Positions 9,225-16,727 of a stretch of 52,548 nt of DNA are shown one piece after another (positions within the stretch are counted from its first letter, which is position 1; every line of letters begins with the position of its first letter). This DNA comes from Actinomycetota bacterium (GTDB taxonomy: Bacteria > Actinomycetota > Thermoleophilia > Gaiellales > Gaiellaceae), in the NCBI GenBank assembly GCA_005884005.1, contig VAWI01000018.1, forward strand, positions 1 through 52,548, in the 5' to 3' direction. The notes beneath the pieces are model-generated. The model was not told the origin of the DNA and did no database searches. It worked only from the letters and a program-made list of their open reading frames with translations. The translations under genes were made by a program, and so were the position numbers.

Positions 9225-10358
9225 ATGCCCCCACGGCCGAAGCGGCTCGACCGGCTGCCCGAGCAGTACTTTGGCGCCCTCCTTGCCCGCGTTACCTCAG
9301 CAGCGGTGTTGGAGGGCGAGCAGATCGTCGACCTCGGACGCGGGAACCCGGAGACGGGACCGCCGCAGCACGTCGTCGACGCGCTCGCGGAGGCGTCGAA
9401 TCGCCCAACAGCGCATGGCTACGCGCCATTTCGCGGGCTCCCCGAGCTCAGGGCGGCGATCGCCCACCGCTACGCGACCGTCTACGGCGTCGAGGTCGAC
9501 CCGGACAGCGAGGTCGCGATCGTGCCGGGTACGAAGACGGCGATCGTGGAGCTCTCGCTGGTGCTCGCCGAGCGCGGTTCCATGGTCGTACTGCCGGATC
9601 CGTGGTATCCGGACTATCCGTCGGGGCCGGCACTGGCGGGCGCGGCGCTCGAGACCGTCCCGCTCGATCCGCTCGGCGACTGGCAACCCGACTTCTCTCG
9701 CGCGCCGAGCGGTGACGTAGCCGCCCTCTATCTGAACTATCCGTCCAACCCGTGCGCCGCGGTTGTGCGCGACGGGACTTTCGATCACGCGATCGAGTAT
9801 GCCCGCGAGGCCGGCGCGGCGGTCGTCCACGACTTCGCCTACGCCGACCTGGTCTTCGACGGTCGCAAACCGCGCAGCTTTCTCGCCACGCCGGGGGCCA
9901 AGGACGTCGGCGTCGAGATGTTCTCGATGTCGAAGTCGTACGGGATGGCCGGCTGGCGGCTCGGCTTCGTGCTCGGCAACGCGGAGATCGTCGAGCGGAT
10001 CAACCTGCTGAACGACCACTGCCGCGTCGGCATTTTCCGCCCGGTCCAGGAGGCCGGAATCGCGGCGCTGACCGGGCCGCAGGATTCGGTCGCCGAGCGC
10101 GCGGCTATCTACGAGCGCCGCCGAGATCGAGTGCTCGAGGTTGTCGACGCCGCGTCGGAAGGCACCTTTTATGTCTGGTTCAAGCTGCCTGAAGGCGGCC
10201 TTACGTCCGAGCAGCTGCTCGTGGAGTACCGCCTCGCGCTCGCGCCCGGCGAAGGCTTCGGCCCGAGCGGCGCGGGGTGGGCACGGATCTCGCTTGCCGT
10301 CACGGACGAGACACTCGAGGTCGGCCTCGAGCGCTTGCGGTCGGCACTGTCGGACTGA
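9225..10358 (+). CDS. Class I/II pyridoxal-phosphate aminotransferase
   Basis: 377 residues. The PLP lysine is in SMSKSYGMAGWRLG. LNYPSNPCAAV and VHDFAYADLVFDG are the Asn and Asp/Tyr cofactor contacts, and the C-terminal WARISLAV holds the carboxylate-binding Arg. It most resembles the aspartate/LL-diaminopimelate/alanine aminotransferase group. The amino-acid substrate cannot be fixed. ATG 9225 is preferred because of the -10 box 7 nt upstream. Confidence 0.92.
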   Translation: MPPRPKRLDRLPEQYFGALLARVTSAAVLEGEQIVDLGRGNPETGPPQHVVDALAEASNRPTAHGYAPFRGLPELRAAIAHRYATVYGVEVDPDSEVAIVPGTKTAIVELSLVLAERGSMVVLPDPWYPDYPSGPALAGAALETVPLDPLGDWQPDFSRAPSGDVAALYLNYPSNPCAAVVRDGTFDHAIEYAREAGAAVVHDFAYADLVFDGRKPRSFLATPGAKDVGVEMFSMSKSYGMAGWRLGFVLGNAEIVERINLLNDHCRVGIFRPVQEAGIAALTGPQDSVAERAAIYERRRDRVLEVVDAASEGTFYVWFKLPEGGLTSEQLLVEYRLALAPGEGFGPSGAGWARISLAVTDETLEVGLERLRSALSD

Positions 10359-10374
10359 CCATCACTTCATTTCG

Positions 10375-10380
10375 TATAGT
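10375..10380 (+). promoter_or_regulatory. -10 box TATAGT for the carbonic anhydrase gene
   Basis: A near-consensus TATAGT lies 36 nt before the ATG. A conventional leader with GAGGAGG follows, unlike the leaderless genes around it. No clear -35 is seen. Confidence 0.5.
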
Positions 10381-10416
10381 GGTCACTTCAGAAGCTAAAG
10401 CGAGGAGGGCGCGAGC

Positions 10417-10908
10417 ATGACCGTGATCGACGAGCTGGTCGGAAACGCAAGTTCCTACGGTGACTCCTTCGACAGCGGGGATCTGCCGCTGCCTCCGGCG
10501 AAACGGGTTGCGATCGTTGCGTGCATGGACGCGCGCCTCAACCCGTACGGCCTGCTCGGGCTGCACGAGGGGGACGCACACGTGATCCGCAATGCCGGCG
10601 GCGTGATCACCGACGACGAGATCAGGTCGCTTTCGATCTCGCAGCGGCTGCTCGGGACCGAGGAGATCATGCTCATCCACCACACCGACTGCGGGATGCT
10701 GACCTTCGGCGACGACGAGTTTCGCCGCCAGGTCCAGGAGGACACCGGCATCAAGCCGGAGTGGGCCGCGGAGTCGTTCAGCGATCTCGAAGAGGACGTG
10801 CGTCAGTCGATCGCGCGGATCAAGGCGAGCCCGTTCGTCCCGAACAAGGAACACGTCCGCGGTTTTGTCTACGAGGTGGAGACCGGTCAGCTGCGCGAAG
10901 TGAGCTAG
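10417..10908 (+). CDS. Beta-class carbonic anhydrase
   Basis: 163 residues, the short actinobacterial form. The zinc ligands are Cys36 in ACMDAR, His88 and Cys92 in HHTDCGM, and Asp38 and Arg40 form the conserved dyad. RNAGG is the usual loop. It interconverts CO2 and bicarbonate in the cytoplasm. GAGGAGG precedes the ATG. Its TAG stop shares CTAG with the stop of the convergent VOC gene. Confidence 0.95.
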   Translation: MTVIDELVGNASSYGDSFDSGDLPLPPAKRVAIVACMDARLNPYGLLGLHEGDAHVIRNAGGVITDDEIRSLSISQRLLGTEEIMLIHHTDCGMLTFGDDEFRRQVQEDTGIKPEWAAESFSDLEEDVRQSIARIKASPFVPNKEHVRGFVYEVETGQLREVS

Positions 10909-11330
10909 CCCGCGCTCAGCCTGACCGCGCCGTCGTCCCCGAGCGTCCAGTGGGGATTGTGCGCGACCTCCCAGGGATGGCCGTCAGGGTCGACGAAGAC
11001 GCCTGAGTAGCCGCCCCAGAACGTCTCCGCACCTGGACGCGGGATCGTCGCTCCGGCCGCCTCTGCTTCCGCCAAGACGGCGTCGACTTCGGCCGGCGAA
11101 CGGACGTTGTGGGCGAGTGTGACTCCTCCCCAGCCGCCGCTGTCCTCTACGACCGTGTCTTCCGCAAGCTGGTCGCGGCCCCAGAGCGCCACGATCATGC
11201 AGCCGGCCTGGAAGAAGACGACGTCGTCGGCGGGCGCGGCGCCCGACGCCCAGCCGAGCGCCTCGTAGAACCGGCGTGCCCGCTCGAGGTCGCGCACGCC
11301 GAGGGTGACGAGGCTCAGCCGCTGCTCCAC
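10905..11330 (-). CDS. VOC-family (glyoxalase/dioxygenase fold) protein
   Basis: 141 residues with two beta-alpha-beta-beta-beta modules. SLVTLGVRDLERARRFYEAL opens the first. The second ends GGYSGVFVDPDGHPWEV, containing the conserved metal-ligand Glu. The GTG start at 11330 is taken from the open frame. The substrate is unknown; such proteins range from glyoxalases to antibiotic-binding proteins. Confidence 0.9.
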   Translation of the reverse strand: MEQRLSLVTLGVRDLERARRFYEALGWASGAAPADDVVFFQAGCMIVALWGRDQLAEDTVVEDSGGWGGVTLAHNVRSPAEVDAVLAEAEAAGATIPRPGAETFWGGYSGVFVDPDGHPWEVAHNPHWTLGDDGAVRLSAG

Positions 11331-11458
11331 AGGAGCATCTTCCCAAAACAGCGCGCTGGGTCATGGCCGCCGTCCAAATGAGCCATGCGGCCTATGGCTT
11401 TGTCGGTCCAGGTCAGCAAGGCTCTAGTTCACATTCGACAACAAGGGAGAACGATGAA

Positions 11459-11800
11459 ATGAAATTGCGTGCTTTTGTTGCACTCGCCGTCGTCGCGGCG
11501 AGTCTTGCAGTGGCCTCGAGCGCGAGCGCCCGCGTGCGACTGGTCTCGGTCAGTTCGCCGACGTACCCCGGCGCTTACGCGAAGCTCACGGCGGCTGTCT
11601 CACCAGCCCGGACCTGCTCGATCACCGTCTGGTACAAGAGCGGGCCATCGCGCGCGCAGGGGCTCTATCCGAAGCGCCCCTCAGGCGGTCGGGTCTCGTG
11701 GATCTGGAAGGTAGGAACGAACACGACCCCAGGCCGTTGGGCGATCACCGTCTCGTGCGGCTCGGCCGGCTCGCTGCGCACGTCCTTTCTGGTTCGGTAG
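11459..11800 (+). CDS. Small secreted protein of unknown function
   Basis: 113 residues. MKLRAFVALAVVAASLAV then SSASARVRL is a clear signal peptide with an Ala-X-Ala-type cleavage site. The mature part is beta-rich with two cysteines (TCSITV and VSCGSAG) that could form a disulphide in an Ig-like fold. AGGGAGAACG precedes the ATG at 11459, so the longer open frame from 11363 is not used. Confidence 0.75.
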   Translation: MKLRAFVALAVVAASLAVASSASARVRLVSVSSPTYPGAYAKLTAAVSPARTCSITVWYKSGPSRAQGLYPKRPSGGRVSWIWKVGTNTTPGRWAITVSCGSAGSLRTSFLVR

Positions 11801-11803
11801 GAA

Positions 11804-12130
11804 TCAGCGGGTCGCCTGCCCCGCGACGAACTTCCGCGCCTCGCGCATGTACTCGGCGCAGACCGTCTCGTCGGCCGGGGTCACGCCGACCCACTCCTTC
11901 ATCGGCCGGCCCTTGCCCGCATCGAAGACGCCTCCCTCGCCGCTCGCGATCAGCTCAGCCACGCGCTTCGCGGGGAGCTTGACGACGAGCTGACCACGCG
12001 TGACGAAGGCGAAGAACTTCCCGGCCGCCGGATCCCTGAGGCCGCTCGCCGAGAGCATCTTGCCTCGCTCGACACCGCGCAGTCGCTTAGCAGCTCGGTC
12101 GAAGATCGCCTCCAGGTCAGTACTCGTCAT
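11804..12130 (-). CDS. TfoX N-terminal domain family protein
   Basis: 108 residues. GKMLSASGLRDPAAGKFFAF, then QLVVKLPAKRVAELIASG and GRPMKEWVGV match the TfoX_N domain pattern. It is a stand-alone domain with no evidence for a competence role. It is the last gene of the ArsR-SRPBCC-DUF899-TfoX operon; its start lies 14 nt inside the end of the DUF899 gene. Confidence 0.8.
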   Translation of the reverse strand: MTSTDLEAIFDRAAKRLRGVERGKMLSASGLRDPAAGKFFAFVTRGQLVVKLPAKRVAELIASGEGGVFDAGKGRPMKEWVGVTPADETVCAEYMREARKFVAGQATR

Positions 12131-12794
12131 GCCGGCGCACCCAGAACGGGCCGCGACCGTCTTCGTCGCGCCCTTTCGGGACGTGATCGAGGTAGTTGTA
12201 GGTCGTGTTCACGAGGTCGAGCCCGCGCGAGTACGTCGAGTACGTGTGAAGGATCCTCTCGTCGTCTTTGCAGAAGACGCTGAAGCCGGCGTGCTCTCCG
12301 TCTGCCGGAGGCGCCGTTAACCGGTAGTTGTGAACCGCCTCGGGCGCCTCAGGGTCGAAAGAGACGTCGTAGTCGAAGTTGAAGTCGCTCCCGAAGGACG
12401 AGACCCAGTTGAAGCTCCAGCCCATCCGCTCCTTGTAGGCCGCGATCTTCGAGAACGGCGCACGCGAGATGGCGATCATGGTCACGTCTCGGTGCTTCAG
12501 ATGCTGCACGGCCGGCTCGAAGTTGTCCGCCCAGAACGAGCAGATCGGACAGCCCTGCTCCCAGTCCGGGCCGAACATGAAGTGATAGACGAGCAGCTGG
12601 CTGCGGCCGTCGAAGAGATCAGCCAACGTCTGCTTGCCGTTTGGGCCCTCGAAGACGTACTCCTTCTCGACCGTCTCCCAGGGAAGGCCCTGTCGCTGCT
12701 TCGTCAGCTCGTCGCGTGCGCGTGTGAACTCCTTCTCCTTGGCGAGCAGCTTCTTGCGCGCCTCGAGCCACTCGTCGTGGCCGACGACGCTCAC
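12117..12794 (-). CDS. DUF899 thioredoxin-like family protein
   Basis: 225 residues. LLVYHFMFGPDWEQGCPICS carries the CxxC in a thioredoxin-like fold and is diagnostic of DUF899 with SFWADNF. AISRAPFSKIAAYKERMGW and the C-terminal TTYNYLDHVPKGR are also typical. The GTG at 12794 overlaps the stop of the SRPBCC gene (GTGA), so it is translationally coupled. Function is unproven. Confidence 0.92.
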   Translation of the reverse strand: MSVVGHDEWLEARKKLLAKEKEFTRARDELTKQRQGLPWETVEKEYVFEGPNGKQTLADLFDGRSQLLVYHFMFGPDWEQGCPICSFWADNFEPAVQHLKHRDVTMIAISRAPFSKIAAYKERMGWSFNWVSSFGSDFNFDYDVSFDPEAPEAVHNYRLTAPPADGEHAGFSVFCKDDERILHTYSTYSRGLDLVNTTYNYLDHVPKGRDEDGRGPFWVRRHDEY

Positions 12795-13255
12795 ATGCCC
12801 TCCGGCCCGCGGTCCTCGCCGGGGTCGTCGCCGCGGCCGGCGATGACCAGCCGAGCGAGGTAGTGATCCCAGCCGTGGGCGTGCGACTGCGCCGCCTCGG
12901 CTCCGGGCAAACCGTAATGGCGGAACTTCAGCGTCGTCCCGGCGCCGCTCGGCTCGAGCACGATCTCGATCGTGCTCGCCCCCGGCGGCACGGGGTTCTC
13001 CTGCCCGCCCTCCGTCTCCCAGCCGAACGTGTGGACGAGGCGGCGCGGCGGGTCGAGCTCGACGAACTCGCCGCTGGCGATGTGCCCCTGAATCACGTCG
13101 ACGCGGTATTGGCCGCCGGGCCGCGGATCGAGCCAGGCCCTGCTCCCGAACCAACGCGACAGTTTCTCCGGGTCGACAAGGAACTCCCAGACCGTCTCCG
13201 GGCTCGCGTCGATCGCGAGCTCTCGCTCGACCGTCGTCTCAGTCGTCGTTTCCAC
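12791..13255 (-). CDS. SRPBCC / AHSA1-like ligand-binding protein
   Basis: 154 residues. ELAIDASPETVWEFLVDPEK, then WFGSRAWLDPRPGG and a helix ending AHGWDHYLARLV are the standard AHSA1 (START-like helix-grip) features. Such proteins are very often encoded beside an ArsR regulator and a DUF899 or YciI-like gene. Its start lies 17 nt inside the ArsR gene end. Confidence 0.92.
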   Translation of the reverse strand: METTTETTVERELAIDASPETVWEFLVDPEKLSRWFGSRAWLDPRPGGQYRVDVIQGHIASGEFVELDPPRRLVHTFGWETEGGQENPVPPGASTIEIVLEPSGAGTTLKFRHYGLPGAEAAQSHAHGWDHYLARLVIAGRGDDPGEDRGPEGM

Positions 13256-13556
13256 GCTTCTCCTCCTCCTTTTCTGCCTCGCGCTTGAGTGCGCTGAGGC
13301 GCTCGTCCCAGAACTCCTCCAGGAATTCCTTCAGCTCGGCCAGCCCTTCCGGGCGGGCCCGGTAGAGCCGCCTGGTGCCGTTGCGTCGCTCGCTCACGAG
13401 CCCCGCCTCCTTGAGGACGTTCAGATGCTGTGAGACCGCCGGCCTGGTCACATCGAAGTGCGCCGCGATCTCGCCGGCCGAGAGCTCCCCGTCGCGAACG
13501 AGGGTCAGGATCCGGCGGCGGCGCGGACCCGCGATCGCTTTCAACGCGGCTTCCAT
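13239..13556 (-). CDS. ArsR-family winged-helix repressor
   Basis: 105 residues. IAGPRRRRILTLVRDGELSA, then IAAHFDVTRPAVSQHLNVLK form the winged HTH. No CxC metal site is seen, so it is not an obvious metal sensor. It belongs to the ArsR-SRPBCC pair type, where the partner ligand is unknown. It heads the operon and is divergent from the hydrolase gene across 80 bp containing a dyad. Confidence 0.94.
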   Translation of the reverse strand: MEAALKAIAGPRRRRILTLVRDGELSAGEIAAHFDVTRPAVSQHLNVLKEAGLVSERRNGTRRLYRARPEGLAELKEFLEEFWDERLSALKREAEKEEEKRGNDD

Positions 13557-13587
13557 GACGCACTAGTTAAGCAGAAGCTAACGTAAG

Positions 13588-13630
13588 ACGCAACTTAAAT
13601 TTGCGTTAAGCGTTCGAGCCCTATTACGGT
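13588..13630. promoter_or_regulatory. Divergent promoter and ArsR operator candidate
   Basis: ACGCAA (13588-13593) and TTGCGT (13601-13606) are perfect arms 7 nt apart. On the plus strand TTGCGT can serve as -35 and TACGGT (13625-13630) as -10, ending 6 nt before GTG 13637. On the minus strand the arm TTGCGT is 17 nt from TTAACT. A protein on this dyad would block both promoters. Confidence 0.5.
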
Positions 13631-13636
13631 TGCTGC

Positions 13637-14542
13637 GTGAGCGAGGGTAAGGCTCAGTTCCGCGTCAACGGCGAGACCGCCGAGACCTGGTACCGGATCG
13701 ACGGCCACCTCGACCCGGGTAACCCGGACGCTCCGGCGCCGCTGGTCACACTCCATGGCGGCCCGGGTGCGAGCCACGACTACCTACTGCCGCTCGTCGA
13801 CCTCGCGGCTGACAGAGCGATCGTCTTCTACGACCAGATCGGCAACGGGCGCAGCACGCACTTCCCAGGTCGGAACGGCGACTTCTGGACGGTCGATCTC
13901 TTCGTCCGGGAGCTCCACAATCTCGTCGACTCACTCGGGATCGCCGGCCGGCACCACCTGCTCGGCTCCTCCTGGGGCGGCTTTCTCGCGCAGGAATACG
14001 CGCTCACCCATCCGCCGGGGTTGCAGTCGATCGTGCTGGCAGACACCGCCGCCTCGTTCCCGGACTTCGTGGCGGAGGCAAATCGGCTGCGCACCGAGCT
14101 TCCGCCGGAGGTCGAGGCGACGCTGAAGCGCCATGAGGAGGCGGGCACGACCGACGATCCGGAGTACGAAGAGGCCTGCATGGTCTTCTATCGGCGCCAC
14201 GTGTGCCGCCTCGATCCGTGGCCTCCCGAACTGATCGAGGCGTTCGGCTGGATCGACAAGGATCCGACCGTCTACCACACGATGAACGGGCCGAGCGAGT
14301 TCCACGTGATCGGCTCGATCAAGGACTGGCAGGTGAAGGACCGGCTCGGCGAGATCGACGTGCCGACGCTCCTCACCTCAGGCCGTTACGACGAGGCGAC
14401 GCCCGCGCTGCAGGAAGCGCTACGCGACGGGATCCCGGACAGCGAGTGGGTGCTCTTCGAGGAGTCCTCGCACACGCCCTTCGTCGAGGAACGCGAGCGT
14501 TATATGCAGGTCGTCGGCGAATGGCTCACGAAGCGCGACTAG
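13637..14542 (+). CDS. Proline-iminopeptidase-like alpha/beta hydrolase
   Basis: 301 residues, peptidase family S33 type. HGGPG (40-44) is the oxyanion loop. GSSWGG places the nucleophile at Ser112. The acid lies in SGRYDEATP and the catalytic His in ESSHTPFVEE. It should remove N-terminal residues from small peptides or hydrolyse amides; the exact substrate is not known. The GTG start fits a leaderless mRNA. Confidence 0.92.
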   Translation: MSEGKAQFRVNGETAETWYRIDGHLDPGNPDAPAPLVTLHGGPGASHDYLLPLVDLAADRAIVFYDQIGNGRSTHFPGRNGDFWTVDLFVRELHNLVDSLGIAGRHHLLGSSWGGFLAQEYALTHPPGLQSIVLADTAASFPDFVAEANRLRTELPPEVEATLKRHEEAGTTDDPEYEEACMVFYRRHVCRLDPWPPELIEAFGWIDKDPTVYHTMNGPSEFHVIGSIKDWQVKDRLGEIDVPTLLTSGRYDEATPALQEALRDGIPDSEWVLFEESSHTPFVEERERYMQVVGEWLTKRD

Positions 14543-14557
14543 GTCGGTCGCCCGCGG

Positions 14558-14680
14558 TTAGGCGGCTTGATTCGCGAAGACGCGGCGGGTGCTGCGGATC
14601 ACGAACGCGATCGCAAGCGCGAGCAGCGGCAGGACGATCTCGAGCGCATACAGCGCGAAAAGTCCGTACAGAAGCAGCAT
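14558..14680 (-). CDS. Small membrane protein (40 aa)
   Basis: MLLLYGLFALYALEIVLPLL and ALAIAFVIRS form one long hydrophobic helix with a basic end (TRRVFANQAA). GAGGGG lies about 4 nt before the ATG at 14680. It is convergent with the hydrolase gene. I do not recognise a family. Confidence 0.5.
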   Translation of the reverse strand: MLLLYGLFALYALEIVLPLLALAIAFVIRSTRRVFANQAA

Positions 14681-14764
14681 CGGTCCCCTCATCCCGAATC
14701 GGAGAATCGCACGTCGATATCGCTCTGGCTATAGGCCGATTGGACTATTTAGCCATACCTTCGA

Positions 14765-15019
14765 CTAACGAAGCTCGCGCGCGACTTCAGCAGCAATCCG
14801 CCGAGCGAGCTTGTCTGCGCCTCTGCGGCCGCGGCGACGAACGCGCGGCGGCGGCAGGTCCTCGAGCCGCGGCGCGGGATGGCCACTCTCGATTCGCAAC
14901 CGCTCGATCAGCTCGGACGCCGACTCTCGCGTTTCCGGGAACTCCTCGCCCGCCGTCTCGCAGAGCGCGGCGGCAAGCGCGTAGATCTGCCGCACGGTCG
15001 GTCGCACGGTCCCGATCAA
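14765..15019 (-). CDS. Small DUF3072-like protein (84 aa)
   Basis: PTVRQIYALAAALCETAGEE, then FPETRESASELIERLR recalls the DUF3072 helix pattern. The C-terminal half is rich in Arg (PPRVRRRGRRGADKL). Start is uncertain: TTG 15019 is the longest and GTG 15007 the alternative. A 13-bp inverted repeat (14999-15038) spans this start. Function is unknown. Confidence 0.6.
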   Translation of the reverse strand: MIGTVRPTVRQIYALAAALCETAGEEFPETRESASELIERLRIESGHPAPRLEDLPPPRVRRRGRRGADKLARRIAAEVARELR

Positions 15020-15038
15020 AGCAGAGACCGTGCGACCG
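14999..15038. repeat. 13-bp perfect inverted repeat over the start of the 84-aa gene
   Basis: Left arm CGGTCGCACGGTC (14999-15011), right arm GACCGTGCGACCG (15026-15038), 14-nt spacer. It can be an mRNA hairpin hiding the start, or an operator. Confidence 0.7.
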
Positions 15039-15064
15039 GACTGTCACGTCTTTATGACTTTCGG

Positions 15065-16057
15065 CTAGCTCTCTTCCCGGCGGTGAGAGGCAGCGAGCTC
15101 CGGCAGGGCGGCCGCGTCGATCGCATCCGGCGGCACGACAGCGACGCGAATCGGCGTCGTCGCCCACACGGTGGCGGTGCGCTTGCCGCCTTCGAGCAGC
15201 GCCCGCTCGCCGAGCAGCGCGCCGGGGCCGATCTCGGCGACCGGGTCGCCGTTCACTTCGATGTCGACGACGCCGTCGAGTAGCAGGAAGAGCTCGCCGC
15301 CTTCATCGCCTTCGGTTACGAGCGCCTCCCCTTGCTCGAGGTTCCGGCGCTCGAGCTGCTTGCCTTCGCGCATGATCGAGGCCGAAAGCTCACGCTCGAG
15401 CGCGGACTCGACCGCAGTCGTCAGCGCCGGCGAGTCCTCGTCGCCCCACGGTGTGTTCTTGCCGTGCGACTTCTTGTACCACTCGCCGAAGTCGATCGTC
15501 CCGGACTTCTCCACGAGCATGCCGTCGTCGTCGTAGAGCCAGTGACGAGGGAACGAGCTGGCACCCTCGAGTGAGTGCTCGGCCGTCCCATCTGCCTTGA
15601 TCGTCAGGGCAAGCGTCGTCCACGCGGACGCCGACTTGATCCGGAAAAACGGCTTGCCGCTGACGCGCCGTGGCGCGGGCAAGCCCATGTGGCCGCCCGC
15701 CGACTGCCTGAACTTGACCCAGCTTTCGCCGACCTCGGGCTCCGCCTGGAGCAGCGGGTACTGAACGGCGGGAAAAGCAAGCTCGCGCCGGCCGAGCTTG
15801 ATCCGGGTGACGCCGATGTGGCCGCCGCCGGAGTATCCGTAGAGCGACGGTTTCCCGTCGTCGAACTCCACCCAAGCGCGCAACTCGTTCGCCTCGCGGA
15901 AGGCATCGGCTTGGCGAAGCGCCTCCAGGTCCTCGAGCTTGTCCGGCGGCGGATCGTCGTAGTGGGCGACCCCCATCTCGAACGGCAACTTCGGCATGCC
16001 CGAGATCGCCTCGGACGGAATCCAGGTGATCGACGTGACTGACTTCTCGGTTCGCAT
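15065..16057 (-). CDS. Unknown domain fused to a C-terminal cNMP-binding domain
   Basis: 330 residues. The first 220 or so residues contain SLYGYSGGGHIGVTRI and AGGHMGLPAPRRVSGKPFF, which I cannot assign. The last 100 form a cyclic-nucleotide-binding beta-roll: GEALVTEGDEGGELFLLLDG, then GALLGERALLEGGKRTATV, the phosphate-binding cassette with its Arg. No DNA-binding domain follows, so it is not a CRP regulator. GAGGGAG precedes the ATG. Confidence 0.75.
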   Translation of the reverse strand: MRTEKSVTSITWIPSEAISGMPKLPFEMGVAHYDDPPPDKLEDLEALRQADAFREANELRAWVEFDDGKPSLYGYSGGGHIGVTRIKLGRRELAFPAVQYPLLQAEPEVGESWVKFRQSAGGHMGLPAPRRVSGKPFFRIKSASAWTTLALTIKADGTAEHSLEGASSFPRHWLYDDDGMLVEKSGTIDFGEWYKKSHGKNTPWGDEDSPALTTAVESALERELSASIMREGKQLERRNLEQGEALVTEGDEGGELFLLLDGVVDIEVNGDPVAEIGPGALLGERALLEGGKRTATVWATTPIRVAVVPPDAIDAAALPELAASHRREES

Positions 16058-16141
16058 GGATAACTCCCTCTGCCCGCGGATGTGTATGCAGGCAAAGCTA
16101 AACCGGCTGGGGCCCCCGGTCTAGTCGGGACCGTCCCGAGG

Positions 16142-16342
16142 TCAGTCGCTTGCGGAGCGGCGCCCGCGCAGGAACGCGAAGGCACCGGCCACAGCGGCGA
16201 TCACGACCGCGATCAGCGACTTGTTCGGCTTGCCGCCCTCGACCGACGGAGTCACGTCGCGCGCCTTCTTCTTGCCCGCCCGTTTCGCGACCTTCCAGAC
16301 CGCCCAACCCATGACCGCGTTTCGTCTATTGATCACGCTCAC
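16142..16342 (-). CDS. Small basic protein with one membrane helix (66 aa)
   Basis: A basic N-terminus (VWKVAKRAGKKKARDV) is followed by KSLIAVVIAAVAGAFAFLRG, a single transmembrane helix with a positive end. The start could be GTG 16342 or the internal ATG 16312; neither has a ribosome-binding site. The family is unknown. Confidence 0.5.
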   Translation of the reverse strand: MSVINRRNAVMGWAVWKVAKRAGKKKARDVTPSVEGGKPNKSLIAVVIAAVAGAFAFLRGRRSASD

Positions 16343-16448
16343 GAGGATCGCGTACCCACACCGCCCCAGGCCTAATCAACGCAAGAAGAAGTCCGGGGCC
16401 GGCGGGCGGGCACGGCCCCGGAATGGGACGAGGGCACATCCCGCCTCG

Positions 16449-16673
16449 TTAGAAGCCGTTCGGGCGGAAAACTTGCAGCGAGTTCGGAACGGCGATCAGT
16501 CGCATTCTCCGAAGCGCCGTCCGCTGCTCTCGTTGGAAGCGGGCGAAGCTTGCGCACCCGGCGCAATCGCGCAGATGCGCGCGCAGCCGCCGGCGCTCTC
16601 TCCAGGAGAGTCTCCCGTCCAGGTCGCGCGAAATCGCAGGCTCTGCCTGGAGGCAGTGCGCCGCAGCCGCCAT
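16449..16673 (-). CDS. Soluble zf-HC2-like putative anti-sigma factor (74 aa)
   Basis: ISRDLDGRLSWRERRRLRAH followed by LRDCAGCASFARF has the zf-HC2 anti-sigma pattern (His-x3-Cys-x2-Cys, plus an N-terminal Cys near residue 7). It lacks the transmembrane segment usual in this family. It lies 54 nt downstream of the ECF sigma gene on the same strand, the usual place for its antagonist. Function is inferred from domain and position. Confidence 0.65.
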   Translation of the reverse strand: MAAAAHCLQAEPAISRDLDGRLSWRERRRLRAHLRDCAGCASFARFQREQRTALRRMRLIAVPNSLQVFRPNGF

Positions 16674-16727
16674 TGCACTAGTAGATGCTGATTTGCAGCG
16701 TTTCTTGCTGGCGCGCCGGCGTTTACG

